Virus record (IMG/VR): IMGVR_UViG_3300020470_000036
Coordinates: 1 to 44,042 of that record
DNA: 44,042 bases
From: a virus
Strand: one strand, 5' to 3'
Shown here: positions 33,074-41,499 of the stretch, in pieces
Layout of the letters: each line of letters opens with the position of its first letter
How positions within the stretch are numbered: position 1 is the first letter of the stretch
Translations under genes and position numbers: made by a program
Notes under the pieces: generated by a model
Seen by the model: the letters and a program-made list of their open reading frames with translations, nothing else
Database searches by the model: none
What the model was told of the DNA's origin: nothing

Positions 33074-33891
33074 GTGTTCTTAAAGTCACAGGTTGTACAG
33101 ATATATCTGGTCTTGGAGGATTTGATCTCTCCAGTGGATCAATTACCTGTAATGGAACCTTACGAGTACAAAATATAAACATTAACGGTAGTATATCAGG
33201 GTCATCTCCATATAATATACCGTCATTCTCTGGTCAGTCTGGTAAATTCTTAAGTACCAACGGAACCAACCTAGTCTGGTCAAGTGAAATACAATCAGGT
33301 GGAGGTGGTGCTGGTTTCAGATCTATGCAGGTCTGGACATCTAACGGCACATGGAATAAACCATCTGGTGTCGGATCCATTCAGGTACAAGTAGTTGGTG
33401 CTGGTGGCGGGGGATCAGGGTATGGTGAGTCAGGAGGAGCAGGTGGTTTCTCCCAACGAGTCATTGATGTAAGTAATATTTCATCTGTATCAGTCACTGT
33501 GGGTAACCCAGGTGGTGGTACAAACTATTCAGGATGTGGTGGTGGAGGTAATTCCTCATCATTTGGTAACTATTGTTCTGCTGGTGGTGGATATGGTGCA
33601 AACTGTAGACAAGGTAGAGCAGGTGGAATAGGTGGAAATGGTTCAGGTGGTAACCTCAATGTGTATGGAGGTGGAGGTAATGGATATGGAGACTGGTCAA
33701 CGTATGCTTCCCACTCAGGTGGTAGATCATACTTTGGAGGATCTCAACCAGCATCTCACCAGCAGAATGATTATGCACATAGACACCAGTCACACTGTGC
33801 TTGGGGTGCAGGTGGTAATGGATCTCAATTCTTCTCAAGAGGAGCAAGAGGTCGTGAAGGTGTGGTCGTAGTTTTTGAGTACTACGGTTAA
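33070..33891 (+). CDS. Glycine-rich tail-tip adhesin, copy 3
   Basis: A 273-residue third paralogue. Attachment part: VLKVTGCTDISGLGGFDLSS and LRVQNININGSISGSSPYN. A Gly-rich insert (SGGGGAGFRSMQVWTSNG) adds a few residues compared with copies 1 and 2. The core VGAGGGGSGYGESGGAGG, NPGGGTNYSGCGGGGN and GGYGANCRQGRAGGIGGNG is conserved. The variable segment is DWSTYASHSGGRSYFGG with QQNDYAHRHQSHCAWGA and SQFFSRGARG. The end is GREGVVVVFEYYG. It shares translation with copy 2 through an ATGA overlap and is followed by a perfect late promoter. Same proposed role, host receptor recognition at the fibre tip. Confidence 0.78.
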   Translation: MSVLKVTGCTDISGLGGFDLSSGSITCNGTLRVQNININGSISGSSPYNIPSFSGQSGKFLSTNGTNLVWSSEIQSGGGGAGFRSMQVWTSNGTWNKPSGVGSIQVQVVGAGGGGSGYGESGGAGGFSQRVIDVSNISSVSVTVGNPGGGTNYSGCGGGGNSSSFGNYCSAGGGYGANCRQGRAGGIGGNGSGGNLNVYGGGGNGYGDWSTYASHSGGRSYFGGSQPASHQQNDYAHRHQSHCAWGAGGNGSQFFSRGARGREGVVVVFEYYG

Positions 33892-33893
33892 CT

Positions 33894-33901
33894 TATAAAT
33901 A
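33894..33901 (+). promoter_or_regulatory. Late promoter after the adhesins
   Basis: A perfect TATAAATA, followed by CAAGGAG before the ATG at 33925. It may also feed the halogenase-oxygenase island downstream, since no other clear promoter was seen before 42778. Confidence 0.65.
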
Positions 33902-33924
33902 AATCAAGGAGTTAAATTACTATC

Positions 33925-34350
33925 ATGGCTAAATGGGCAATAGTTGATAAAGTTACAGGTGCTCTTACTGACATTATCGACGAAGCAGACAAATTTGAAA
34001 TTTATGAAGGTGCTGACGCTAACCATAAGTGGTGTGAAGTGCCAGATGATACTACCTATGAACATTCTATGATTAATGGTGTGGTAGTACACAGATCAGA
34101 TAATGAAGATTTAAGAGAAGATGCAGTAGTTGAAAGAATTATTGCTTACGGTAACGTAGGTGAGCAATTAGATATGATGTATAGAGATAATATCAATGGT
34201 ACTACTGAGTGGAAGGATCATGTTGCTTCTGTTAAGGCAGGTACAACTAAACCATCTACTATTCCTGCATTTGTCCAAGATCCTAAGAAGGTACAACTAG
34301 AGGGTAGAGCAGCGTGGGATCCCTGGGTTGACAACTGGACACCACCATAG
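33925..34350 (+). CDS. Probable fibre-assembly or small structural protein
   Basis: A 141-residue acidic protein. The diagnostic section is IIAYGNVGEQLDMMYRDNINGTTEWKDH split around residues 71-98, plus VASVKAGTTKP. This A-Y-x-x-x-x-Q-L-D-M-x-x-x-D pattern is widespread in phage proteins encoded next to tail fibres and is found in XkdW-like and tail-fibre-associated proteins. The N-terminal part (MAKWAIVDKVTGALTDIID) is a small beta domain and the C-terminus is Trp/Pro-rich (AWDPWVDNWTPP). No enzyme motif was found. It lies directly after the adhesins, behind a perfect late promoter, so a chaperone or accessory role in fibre assembly is likely, though unproven. Confidence 0.65.
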   Translation: MAKWAIVDKVTGALTDIIDEADKFEIYEGADANHKWCEVPDDTTYEHSMINGVVVHRSDNEDLREDAVVERIIAYGNVGEQLDMMYRDNINGTTEWKDHVASVKAGTTKPSTIPAFVQDPKKVQLEGRAAWDPWVDNWTPP

Positions 34351-34376
34351 TATTATACTGAGAGCAATACTTCGTT

Positions 34377-35822
34377 ATGAAAATCGTTATTGTTGGAGGT
34401 GGCAGTGCTGGATGGATGACTGCTGCCACATTGGTAAAAGCATATCCAGAATGGGACATAACTCTCTACGAAGACGAGAGAACACCGACTGTGGGAGTAG
34501 GGGAATCTACTACACAGTTTTTTGCTAAGTGGATACATTTCCTCGATGTTAAAGATGAGGAGTGGATGCCAGCGTGTGATGCAACATATAAAATTAGTGT
34601 AAGATTCTGTGATTTCCATAAGAAAGGGGATGATCCTTGGCAGTATCCATTTGCATTGCCAAGAGAGGTAGGTCTACCCGATCAGTGGTGGTATAATGCA
34701 GACAAGTATGGATGGAAATATGGACAGTTTGCTAGAGATTTCTTTATAGCAGCAGAATGTGCTGAACAGAATAAACTACCAGTAAATAGACCAGAGTTTG
34801 ATTTAAAGGTACACTCAGGGTATCAGATGGATGCTGTTAAGTTTGCAGCATGGTTAAGAGATGACTACTGTAAACCTAGAGGTGTCAAGCATAAGATTGA
34901 GAGAGTTGATCCAGATAAGTTACCAGAAGCAGATTTATATTTCGATTGCACAGGGTTTGCATGTCTATTAGATAAGAGTGAGTGGTTAGATTACAGTGAC
35001 TTCTTACCTAACAACCACGCCTGGGTGACTAGGATAGGGTATCAGGATATGGAGAACCAGATGGTACCATATACCAACTGCACTGCATTAAATAATGGTT
35101 GGGTGTGGAATGTCCCATTGATTCATAGAATGGGTACAGGTTATGTGTTCTCTGATAAGTTTACTACACCAGAGGAAGCAAGAGATGAGTTTAGAAATTA
35201 CCTAGCAGATAATGTAGAGTCAGATGTAGGAGCATACACTGATAATATGTTCCGTCTGTTAAAGTATAAGTGTGGAAGGAAGAAGGAACCTTGGAATGGT
35301 AAGGTTATATCTATTGGACTATCCTCTGGTTTTATTGAACCAGTAGAGTCTAATGGTTTACTATCAGTCCATCAGATGCTATTATTATTCCTCAGAGTAA
35401 TGAAGGATAGGACTGTAATCACTCAATTTATGAGAGATACATTTAATAATAGATCTAATAATGCATTCGATGGTTTCACATCATTTGTTGCATTACATTA
35501 TGCTATGACACAACGTGATGATAGTGATTACTGGAAGCATGTGGGTACTATTAGATATCCATATGAGCAGTTGACTGCTACCGTTCAAGAAACATATCTT
35601 TCAGAGTCTGCTAACTTCAGTAACTGGACATGGGATGAGCAAGCGATGTGGTGTGTAATGGCAGGTCATGGATGGAATCCATTTAATAAGGTTATACATT
35701 CAGAGATTGATTACTTTGGAGGACTAGATGGTGATGAACCACCAAAACCACCTGAGTGGGAAGGACTAGATAAGTTACCAAGTCCATATGAATATTATAA
35801 GAGAGGTATGTATGCAAATTGA
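34377..35822 (+). CDS. Flavin-dependent halogenase 1 (tryptophan halogenase family)
   Basis: A 481-residue FAD-dependent halogenase related to PrnA and to cyanophage enzymes such as VirX1. FAD-binding GGGSAGWM lies near residues 7-14 and GVGESTTQFF at 40-49. The catalytic lysine, which carries the hypohalous intermediate in this family, is K72 (DATYKISVRFCDF). The signature W-x-W-x-I-P appears as GWVWNVPL, with Val for Ile. SSGFIEPVESNG supplies the Glu-containing active-site segment. The C-terminal part is helical with WTWDEQAMWCVMAGHGW. All key residues appear intact. It needs reduced flavin; no flavin reductase gene was seen, so a host reductase is presumed. The substrate is unknown. It overlaps halogenase 2 by 11 nt. 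Confidence 0.88.
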   Translation: MKIVIVGGGSAGWMTAATLVKAYPEWDITLYEDERTPTVGVGESTTQFFAKWIHFLDVKDEEWMPACDATYKISVRFCDFHKKGDDPWQYPFALPREVGLPDQWWYNADKYGWKYGQFARDFFIAAECAEQNKLPVNRPEFDLKVHSGYQMDAVKFAAWLRDDYCKPRGVKHKIERVDPDKLPEADLYFDCTGFACLLDKSEWLDYSDFLPNNHAWVTRIGYQDMENQMVPYTNCTALNNGWVWNVPLIHRMGTGYVFSDKFTTPEEARDEFRNYLADNVESDVGAYTDNMFRLLKYKCGRKKEPWNGKVISIGLSSGFIEPVESNGLLSVHQMLLLFLRVMKDRTVITQFMRDTFNNRSNNAFDGFTSFVALHYAMTQRDDSDYWKHVGTIRYPYEQLTATVQETYLSESANFSNWTWDEQAMWCVMAGHGWNPFNKVIHSEIDYFGGLDGDEPPKPPEWEGLDKLPSPYEYYKRGMYAN

Positions 35823-37416
35823 ATCCATTGTTATAGTTGGTGGTGGTACTAGTGGATGGATGACTGCTGCATTACTATCAAAAGAGCATCCAGATATGGA
35901 GATAGCATTGATAGAATCAGAGAAGGTACCCACCATAGGTGTTGGTGAGTCTACTATCTCACAGTTTAATAGATTCACAAAGAGATTAGAGTTAAAGGAT
36001 GAGGACTGGATGCCTTATTGTAATGCCACTTACAAAACATCCATTGCCTTTAAAAATTTTCGGGAAGGAAAAGGAGAGAGGTTTCAATATCCATTTGGTA
36101 GGTTTGATAGTGATTCAAATATTGATTTCCATGATGATATAAGGAGATTCTTTGAGTTACAGGCAGCGTATGGTGAAGAGTTATATCCACCAGAGCAGTT
36201 TGCTAGATTTAATAATAAGAATACATACACAGCAGACTATGGTAGGATACCTGAAGGTGATATACCTGGATCAAACTGGGATTTTGCTGATGATACTGCA
36301 TATCATTTTAATGCTGATCTCTTTGGTAACTATCTAAGAGATAATATTGCTGTACCTAATGGAGTACATCATCTTAAGGGTGATGTAGAAAATGTAATTA
36401 AGAGACCTGATGGTAGTATTGAGCAGATATGTACCACTCAGGGTGCTACTATTGGTGCTGATATATTCATTGATTGCACAGGTTTTAGATCACTACTATT
36501 AGAGCAACACATGGGTAGTGAGTTTGTATCCTATGCACCTATGTTGTTTAATGATAGAGCATTAACAACACACATACCATACATTGATAAAGAGAAACAG
36601 TTGGTACCTTATACTGATTGTGTTGCTATGGATTGTGGGTGGTCATATCATATACCACTGTGGAATAATATAGGGTCAGGTTATGTTTACTCTAGTAAAT
36701 ATATTTCTGATGAGGATGCAGAGGCAGAGTATCGTGCTCTATTAAGTGATACATATAGTCCTGAAATTGCTCAGGAATGCCAGTTGATGCCTATAAAGAT
36801 AAAGCATGGTAAACATAAACAAGCATGGGTTAAGAATGTTATAGGTATTGGTCTAGCATTTGGATTCTTAGAACCATTAGAGTCTACTGGTTTAATGACT
36901 ACACATGCTAATATATTAGTATTGTCTGAGTTATTCTCACAACGTAAGGGATTAGCAACTAAGTTTGATAGAGATACATATAATTTTGCTGCTGATAAAA
37001 TCATAGAGTCTATGAAAAACTTCATAGCAATGCACTATGCTCTATCATCACGACAAGATACACCATACTGGGTAGATTGTACTGAGACTATTGAATTTGA
37101 TATCCCCTTGTGCTCTAATCCAAAATCAACTATAATGTCATTAAATGATTACATTACATTCATTGACCAATTAGAGCAAGATATGTATAATACAGAGGTG
37201 ATAGGTGCTGGCGTATGTTATATTGCTGCTGGTATGAATATACAACCTATTAGTCCACATCTATTCAAGGAGAAATCATCTCCTGATAGAGATGAATTAA
37301 TTAAAGAGATGCATGGAATGTATCAACAAGAGAGAGAATCTATGGAGAAATGGATACTAACTCAACCAACACATTACCAATACTTGAGGGATAATATACA
37401 TGTGGAATCCGTTTAA
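35812..37416 (+). CDS. Flavin-dependent halogenase 2 (tryptophan halogenase family)
   Basis: A 534-residue paralogue of the preceding halogenase. The ATG at 35812 follows GAGAGGT and overlaps the end of halogenase 1; a start at 35788 would only add eight residues. Motifs are VGGGTSGWM (9-17), TIGVGESTISQF (41-52), catalytic K75 (NATYKTSIAFKNF) and AFGFLEPLESTG. The W-x-W-x-I-P site reads GWSYHIPL, so the second Trp is Tyr. A roughly 60-residue insert near 105-155 (YGEELYPPEQFARFNNKN) is absent or shorter in halogenase 1, which may change substrate access. The changed signature could mean altered chemistry, for instance different suppression of mono-oxygenation, or another substrate. Its stop lies 17 nt inside the next gene. 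Confidence 0.86.
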   Translation: MQIESIVIVGGGTSGWMTAALLSKEHPDMEIALIESEKVPTIGVGESTISQFNRFTKRLELKDEDWMPYCNATYKTSIAFKNFREGKGERFQYPFGRFDSDSNIDFHDDIRRFFELQAAYGEELYPPEQFARFNNKNTYTADYGRIPEGDIPGSNWDFADDTAYHFNADLFGNYLRDNIAVPNGVHHLKGDVENVIKRPDGSIEQICTTQGATIGADIFIDCTGFRSLLLEQHMGSEFVSYAPMLFNDRALTTHIPYIDKEKQLVPYTDCVAMDCGWSYHIPLWNNIGSGYVYSSKYISDEDAEAEYRALLSDTYSPEIAQECQLMPIKIKHGKHKQAWVKNVIGIGLAFGFLEPLESTGLMTTHANILVLSELFSQRKGLATKFDRDTYNFAADKIIESMKNFIAMHYALSSRQDTPYWVDCTETIEFDIPLCSNPKSTIMSLNDYITFIDQLEQDMYNTEVIGAGVCYIAAGMNIQPISPHLFKEKSSPDRDELIKEMHGMYQQERESMEKWILTQPTHYQYLRDNIHVESV

Positions 37417-38278
37417 AAAGAAAAAACCTTGGGTAAGATGGTACTCAGTAGATAGAGGAGTAGCAGAATTATCACCATGGTTCCCTGCTAAACAACTTAA
37501 GAGACCTTGGAGAATGAATGCTCTTAAGGAGCAAGGTGGAAGGAATAGAGAAGAGAAGAAATGTCCTGCACTTAAAGCAGCACGAATGTGGGATAGATTA
37601 ACTCATGAGATGCTTGGTGAACGCATGGATACTCCAGAAGGATTTACTCATGCTGTTACATGTCCTGCTATGAGTACTGTTATGGACAGTGGATATATTT
37701 TGCCATGTCCTGCTGATGTATTAATACAGACTCATGGTGATGGACATAATTTTGAGTGGAGATCACAGACACTATTCAGTAGTATTGATGCTTTCATTAA
37801 AGCACATCCACCAGAGCAGACTACAGGAGTACGTGAGACATTCCAGAGTAAATCATTAGAATGGACTATTAAATTAGAATTACCTTGGAGGGTGCAAGCA
37901 CATCCTGATGTAGTATTTTTACAGATGCCTATTGCATATCATAAGGAGGATAGATTTAGTGTACCAACAGGTATAGTAGATCCAAAGTATTCTTATGAGA
38001 TCAACTTACAATTATTCTGGCATAAAATAGATAAGGGTGAGTATTTACTTGAGGCAGGTACACCATTATGTCAATGGATACCAATGCACAGAGATTTCGT
38101 TAGTATGCAAGGATGGGATATAGTTATTGAGACAGCAAATCAAGAAGACCAAAATAATAATGAGATAATGGATTATCAACGCAAGAAACAATTTCTTGAG
38201 TCATCTACATTAAATGAGAGAATTGAAAATCATGCTACTGTATTAGCAATGAATAAGAATAAGGAGAGATTTGAATAA
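37400..38278 (+). CDS. Unknown protein of the halogenase island, paralogue 1
   Basis: A 292-residue protein that begins MWNPFKKKKPWVRWYS and is paralogous to the next gene. Conserved features of the pair are HAVTCPAMSTVMDSGYILPCPAD (about 83-110, with two Cys-Pro steps), WTIKLELPWRVQAHPDVVF, GIVDPKYSYEINLQLFWH and AGTPLCQWIPM, followed by a charged helical tail. Strands and conserved Trp, Cys and His suggest a beta-sandwich or double-stranded beta-helix core that could bind an aromatic or metal-linked ligand. No signal peptide, no membrane span. I recognise no named family with confidence. It overlaps halogenase 2 by 17 nt and so is probably made with it; it may be substrate, carrier or partner of the halogenases. 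Confidence 0.8.
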   Translation: MWNPFKKKKPWVRWYSVDRGVAELSPWFPAKQLKRPWRMNALKEQGGRNREEKKCPALKAARMWDRLTHEMLGERMDTPEGFTHAVTCPAMSTVMDSGYILPCPADVLIQTHGDGHNFEWRSQTLFSSIDAFIKAHPPEQTTGVRETFQSKSLEWTIKLELPWRVQAHPDVVFLQMPIAYHKEDRFSVPTGIVDPKYSYEINLQLFWHKIDKGEYLLEAGTPLCQWIPMHRDFVSMQGWDIVIETANQEDQNNNEIMDYQRKKQFLESSTLNERIENHATVLAMNKNKERFE

Positions 38279-39156
38279 TGTGGAATCCATTCAAGAAGAA
38301 AAAACCTTGGGTTAGATTCTATTCTACACATCCTGGTGTTGCAGAATTATATCCTTGGTTACCTGCTAGTAAGATAGAGAGGAAGTGGAGAAGGGATGCT
38401 CTTAAGCAAGAGGGTAATAGGACAACTAAATGTCCTGCTGAAAAACTGAGGAGATTATGGGAGCACCAGAGTGCTCTATTAAATGGTAGAGAAGATGGTC
38501 TGGATGGCATGTGGAATCATGCTGTTACATGCCCTGCATTAACACAGTTAATGGATACAGGATGGGTACTACAATGTCCAGCAGATATTCTCATACATAT
38601 GGATGGTGAGGGTGATACCTTTGAATGGATATCACAGTTACAATTTGATGTAGGAGGTCCAACATATGTTAAAGGACATATAGAGGAGCAGACCAGAGGT
38701 ATGAGAGAGTTGGTAACACCTGGTAGACCTGTAATGAAACAGACTATCAAACTGGAGTTACCTTGGAGAGTCATGGCACATCCTGACTTAATCTTCATAC
38801 AAATACCATTACCATACTATGATGAAGATAGATATAGTATACCTATGGGTATAGTGGATCCTCAAATTACATTTGAGGTGAATATACAATTATTCTGGCA
38901 TGCACTTGATAATGGTGAGTATATGATTAAAGCAGGTACTCCATTTTGTCAGTGGATCCCCATGAGCAGGAAACTGTTGCAAAGAGGGGGATATGATGTT
39001 ATAATTGAGGATGCCAACCAGCATGACCTTGATAATAATAAGATCATGGACTACAATAGGTACAATAAGTTTACTGAGACAACTACCTTGAAAGATAGGA
39101 TAGAATATCAGGCACAGGTACTTAAACTAAATAAAAACAACGAGAGGTTTAATTAA
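38278..39156 (+). CDS. Unknown protein of the halogenase island, paralogue 2
   Basis: A 292-residue paralogue of the preceding gene and of identical length. The first 13 residues (MWNPFKKKKPWVR) are the same, and the motif order is kept: HAVTCPALTQLMDTGWVLQCPAD, TIKLELPWRVMAHPDLIF, GIVDPQITFEVNIQLFWH and AGTPFCQWIPM. Outside these blocks the two differ widely, for example around 40-80 (RRLWEHQSALLNGRE) and 120-150. The last codons end NKNNERFN, like NKNKERFE in the paralogue. The overlap (A of ATG shared with the TAA stop) indicates coupling. Two halogenases followed by two of these proteins suggests that each unknown protein works with one halogenase. This is inference from gene count and order. 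Confidence 0.8.
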   Translation: MWNPFKKKKPWVRFYSTHPGVAELYPWLPASKIERKWRRDALKQEGNRTTKCPAEKLRRLWEHQSALLNGREDGLDGMWNHAVTCPALTQLMDTGWVLQCPADILIHMDGEGDTFEWISQLQFDVGGPTYVKGHIEEQTRGMRELVTPGRPVMKQTIKLELPWRVMAHPDLIFIQIPLPYYDEDRYSIPMGIVDPQITFEVNIQLFWHALDNGEYMIKAGTPFCQWIPMSRKLLQRGGYDVIIEDANQHDLDNNKIMDYNRYNKFTETTTLKDRIEYQAQVLKLNKNNERFN

Positions 39157-39507
39157 ATGTCTGAAGAAGTATTAGAAGTAGATCTGGCGAAAGAGGCAGG
39201 TATACAGACTGAAGAAGAGAAGACCGAATCAATCCCTGAGATTGAAGGTCTTATTACTTTCGATCAGTTGGTAATGAACTTCCTACAACAACATGCTACT
39301 GCTAAAGAGGAGTACATGAAACTTCAAGAAGCATTAGATAATATGCACTATACTAGTACGATCACTAAGATCTCACTAGAAGAGTTGCAGACTAAAAAAG
39401 ATCTATTGAATAAACTCAGTGGTGCTGTTGAGGCACTAGCATTATATAAGAAGCACGTTGATCCCAACTGCACTGAAAGAGAGTTTGTATTCAATGACGA
39501 GGACTAA
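39157..39507 (+). CDS. Small acidic coiled-coil protein
   Basis: A 116-residue acidic protein beginning MSEEVLEVDLAKEAGIQTE. The first 40 residues look disordered and Glu-rich. The rest is helical with heptad-like spacing: LITFDQLVMNFLQQHATAKE, EYMKLQEALDNM, and LEELQTKKDLLNKLSGAVEA. It ends DPNCTEREFVFNDED, with one Cys. It begins right after the paralogue 2 stop and overlaps the next oxygenase by 14 nt. No family was recognised. As the only non-enzyme between the unknown pair and the oxygenase run, it could act as an adaptor or scaffold, but there is no direct evidence. Confidence 0.65.
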   Translation: MSEEVLEVDLAKEAGIQTEEEKTESIPEIEGLITFDQLVMNFLQQHATAKEEYMKLQEALDNMHYTSTITKISLEELQTKKDLLNKLSGAVEALALYKKHVDPNCTEREFVFNDED

Positions 39508-40168
39508 TTTATTTCCTACACCATTATGGGAGGAAGAGGATTGTGGAGTAGATCTACAACCTCTTGTTGACTTCTGTTATCATGTCAAGAAGGAAGATCC
39601 TGAAGGTAGGAGAGCATCAAATGGTGGTGGAGGATGGCAGTCTAGTGATTTTAGAGTACCATTTCTTTTAACTACACCATTAAAAGAATTACATGATAGA
39701 ATAATACAACAGGCATATATGTCTATGGATGACTGGGGGTTTAGTAATTATTCCCTGCATATGTCTAACATGTGGATTAATATCAATAATAAAAAACATT
39801 TTAACTATACTCACACACATCCAGGTTCATTATTGTCTGGAGTTTTTTATGCTAAGGTACCAGAGTGTTGCTGTGGTGATCTTAGAATCATAAGAGATTT
39901 GCATGAGCAGAATCTTAAGGAGTCAGGTATGGTTAATCAAAACTTAGATAGGTGGGAGAATCCTGCTAACAGTGATGAGCATTTTGTCACTCCTAAAGAA
40001 AATAAGTTAGCAATATTTCCAGCATGGTTAGCACATAGTGTTGACCCTAGTAGTAGTGATAATGATAGAATATCAATATCATTTAACATTTACGCATTCT
40101 CTGATTTTTTACGTGATGACCAGGTTTATCCAACGAGACAATCTACTAACACCCGCCTATCTCTCTAG
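39494..40168 (+). CDS. 2OG-Fe(II) oxygenase (TIGR02466-like), island copy 1
   Basis: A 224-residue oxygenase starting MTRTNLFPTPLWEEED, the F-P-T-P-L-W opening being common in the TIGR02466 group; an upstream start at 39458 lies in the preceding gene. Metal-binding residues are H107 and H109 (YTHTHPGSLLSGVFYAKVP, the family hallmark), distal H181 (FPAWLAHSVDPSSS) and R192 (DRISISFNIY). A Cys-rich turn (VPECCCGDLR) follows the first motif. It is the most canonical member of the run. Members of this group are found in many marine phages with unknown substrates; a role in nucleotide or protein modification has been suggested. It overlaps the next oxygenase by 53 nt, an unusually long overlap for this window. 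Confidence 0.85.
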   Translation: MTRTNLFPTPLWEEEDCGVDLQPLVDFCYHVKKEDPEGRRASNGGGGWQSSDFRVPFLLTTPLKELHDRIIQQAYMSMDDWGFSNYSLHMSNMWININNKKHFNYTHTHPGSLLSGVFYAKVPECCCGDLRIIRDLHEQNLKESGMVNQNLDRWENPANSDEHFVTPKENKLAIFPAWLAHSVDPSSSDNDRISISFNIYAFSDFLRDDQVYPTRQSTNTRLSL

Positions 40169-40829
40169 GTTACAAGATATGGTATCAGGGATGAATGGAT
40201 TCCCTTGGTATTTTATATCAACAGATGTTAGTTACCCACCAGGTGATAATTTTATATTTGGTGATGTAGCATTAATGGATTGCCCTGTAGAGGAGGCAAC
40301 AACAGGATTTACTCATGTATTATTAGATCAGAATGGTCAAGAGAGTCCTTGGTGTCATCATTTTAATGCACTAATAGATCATGTTAAAGATCAGTTCCCA
40401 TTCCCTGTTAAGATGTTGAGGGTGAGACTATCATTACTATTGAATAATGGTAAGGATCATCATAATGCAGCACACACTGACCATGAGGATCCACATACTA
40501 CTGGGTTATTCTATTTTGAAACTGCTACAGGATGTACACATCTATTTGAACAGTTTGATGATCCTGAATATGGTAGTGTTGATGAGAGATGGTTAAGAGG
40601 TAAGAATATGATGCTTAACAAACAATATACTGTAGATCGTTTAGTTGAACCAGTAGCAAATAAATTAATATTATTTCCAGGAAACCAATACCACGCATCA
40701 CAAACACCAACAGGTGATTGTAAGTTCCGTGTTACATGTAATTTTAATGTGATACCTCTTAACGAGAAACATGACATATTTGACCCCACTACTTACGAAG
40801 ATCTCGGCAACGAAGCAGTGGTTCATTGA
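40116..40829 (+). CDS. 2OG-Fe(II) oxygenase-like protein, island copy 2
   Basis: A 237-residue protein starting MTRFIQRDNLLTPAYLSRL at 40116; the start at 40038 would lie deep inside the preceding gene. Fe ligands are H120 and D122 (NAAHTDHEDPH), distal H193 (FPGNQYHASQTPTG) and R205 for 2OG (KFRVTCNFNV). The central GLFYFETATGCTHLFEQF is a typical beta-helix strand pair. An N-terminal element (GFPWYFISTDVSYPPG) gives a Trp-rich entrance. Sequence similarity to the other oxygenases in the run is low outside the motif, so it is not a simple duplicate. Similar proteins are common in cyanophages; the substrate is unknown. Overlaps the next gene by 59 nt. Confidence 0.78.
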   Translation: MTRFIQRDNLLTPAYLSRLQDMVSGMNGFPWYFISTDVSYPPGDNFIFGDVALMDCPVEEATTGFTHVLLDQNGQESPWCHHFNALIDHVKDQFPFPVKMLRVRLSLLLNNGKDHHNAAHTDHEDPHTTGLFYFETATGCTHLFEQFDDPEYGSVDERWLRGKNMMLNKQYTVDRLVEPVANKLILFPGNQYHASQTPTGDCKFRVTCNFNVIPLNEKHDIFDPTTYEDLGNEAVVH

Positions 40830-41499
40830 TGATACACCTCAACACTTTGAAGGTGTAGTTGAGGATCCACATCAATTTGCTACATGGGATGAGTTAGAAC
40901 AATGTATGAACTCACCAGAGTTATTTGATATCAAGTTAATTGATAAAGATAATGGTGACTTTATACATTTACCATTATATGAGAGATGTTGGTCAAGACC
41001 AACACCTAGTATACATGATATAATGGGAGCATTTGGTGATGGTCACACATGTATTATAGATAATTTTGATCTATTTAATCAAGAGAAGCAAGATATATTA
41101 TCACAGGTTGAAAAATATTTCACAGGTAAATGTGCACTGCATTTATATGCAGGATTAGAAGAGCATAGATCATTTAATATACATGAGGATCCTGCTAGTA
41201 ATTTTATTATACAAATAGAAGGAGAAACACCTTGGAAGGTGTATAATAATAGATGTAGTAATATAATAGATGACACTGAGCATAATATATCTCAATACCC
41301 TGAGTTAGATGTTGCTATTGATGTCATATTAAAACCAGGTGATATGCTATACATACCAGCAAGATCATATCATCAAGCACAACCAACTGGTAAGAGACTA
41401 TCATGTAGTATACCAATGCAGCACATGATACCACACTTAAAAACTATTGACAGAGAGTATGTCCCTATCCCCCGTACATCTAAAACCTCAAATACATAG
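40771..41499 (+). CDS. JmjC/Cupin_4-like oxygenase, island copy 3
   Basis: A 242-residue protein of JmjC-like cupin type (the Cupin_4 and ribosomal oxygenase branch). H138 and D140 lie in SFNIHEDPASNFIIQIEGE, followed by the typical TPWKVYNN strand. The distal ligand H201 is in LKPGDMLYIPARSYHQAQPTG. The N-terminal 110 residues contain a helix-rich part and CIIDNFDLFNQEKQDI, also usual for this class. JmjC-type enzymes of this branch mostly hydroxylate protein residues such as His or Arg, which favours a protein target, though this is family-level inference. The start at 40771 lies within the previous gene; the next ATG downstream is out of frame. Confidence 0.78.
   Translation: MTYLTPLLTKISATKQWFIDDTPQHFEGVVEDPHQFATWDELEQCMNSPELFDIKLIDKDNGDFIHLPLYERCWSRPTPSIHDIMGAFGDGHTCIIDNFDLFNQEKQDILSQVEKYFTGKCALHLYAGLEEHRSFNIHEDPASNFIIQIEGETPWKVYNNRCSNIIDDTEHNISQYPELDVAIDVILKPGDMLYIPARSYHQAQPTGKRLSCSIPMQHMIPHLKTIDREYVPIPRTSKTSNT

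Noticed and set aside
31432-33891. Gly-rich repeats as a CRISPR-like array or simple DNA repeat
   Set aside because: The repetition is at protein level with open frames and many synonymous differences; no regular direct repeats with spacers.
31432-33891. Variable adhesin loops as target of a diversity-generating retroelement
   Set aside because: No reverse transcriptase gene and no matching template repeat were seen in the window, and the differences are not limited to adenines.
37414-37426. AAAAAAC slippery-like heptamer near the start of the unknown paralogue 1
   Set aside because: In the gene frame it reads AAA AAA C, not the A AAA AAC phase needed for -1 slippage, and the frame continues intact for 292 residues.
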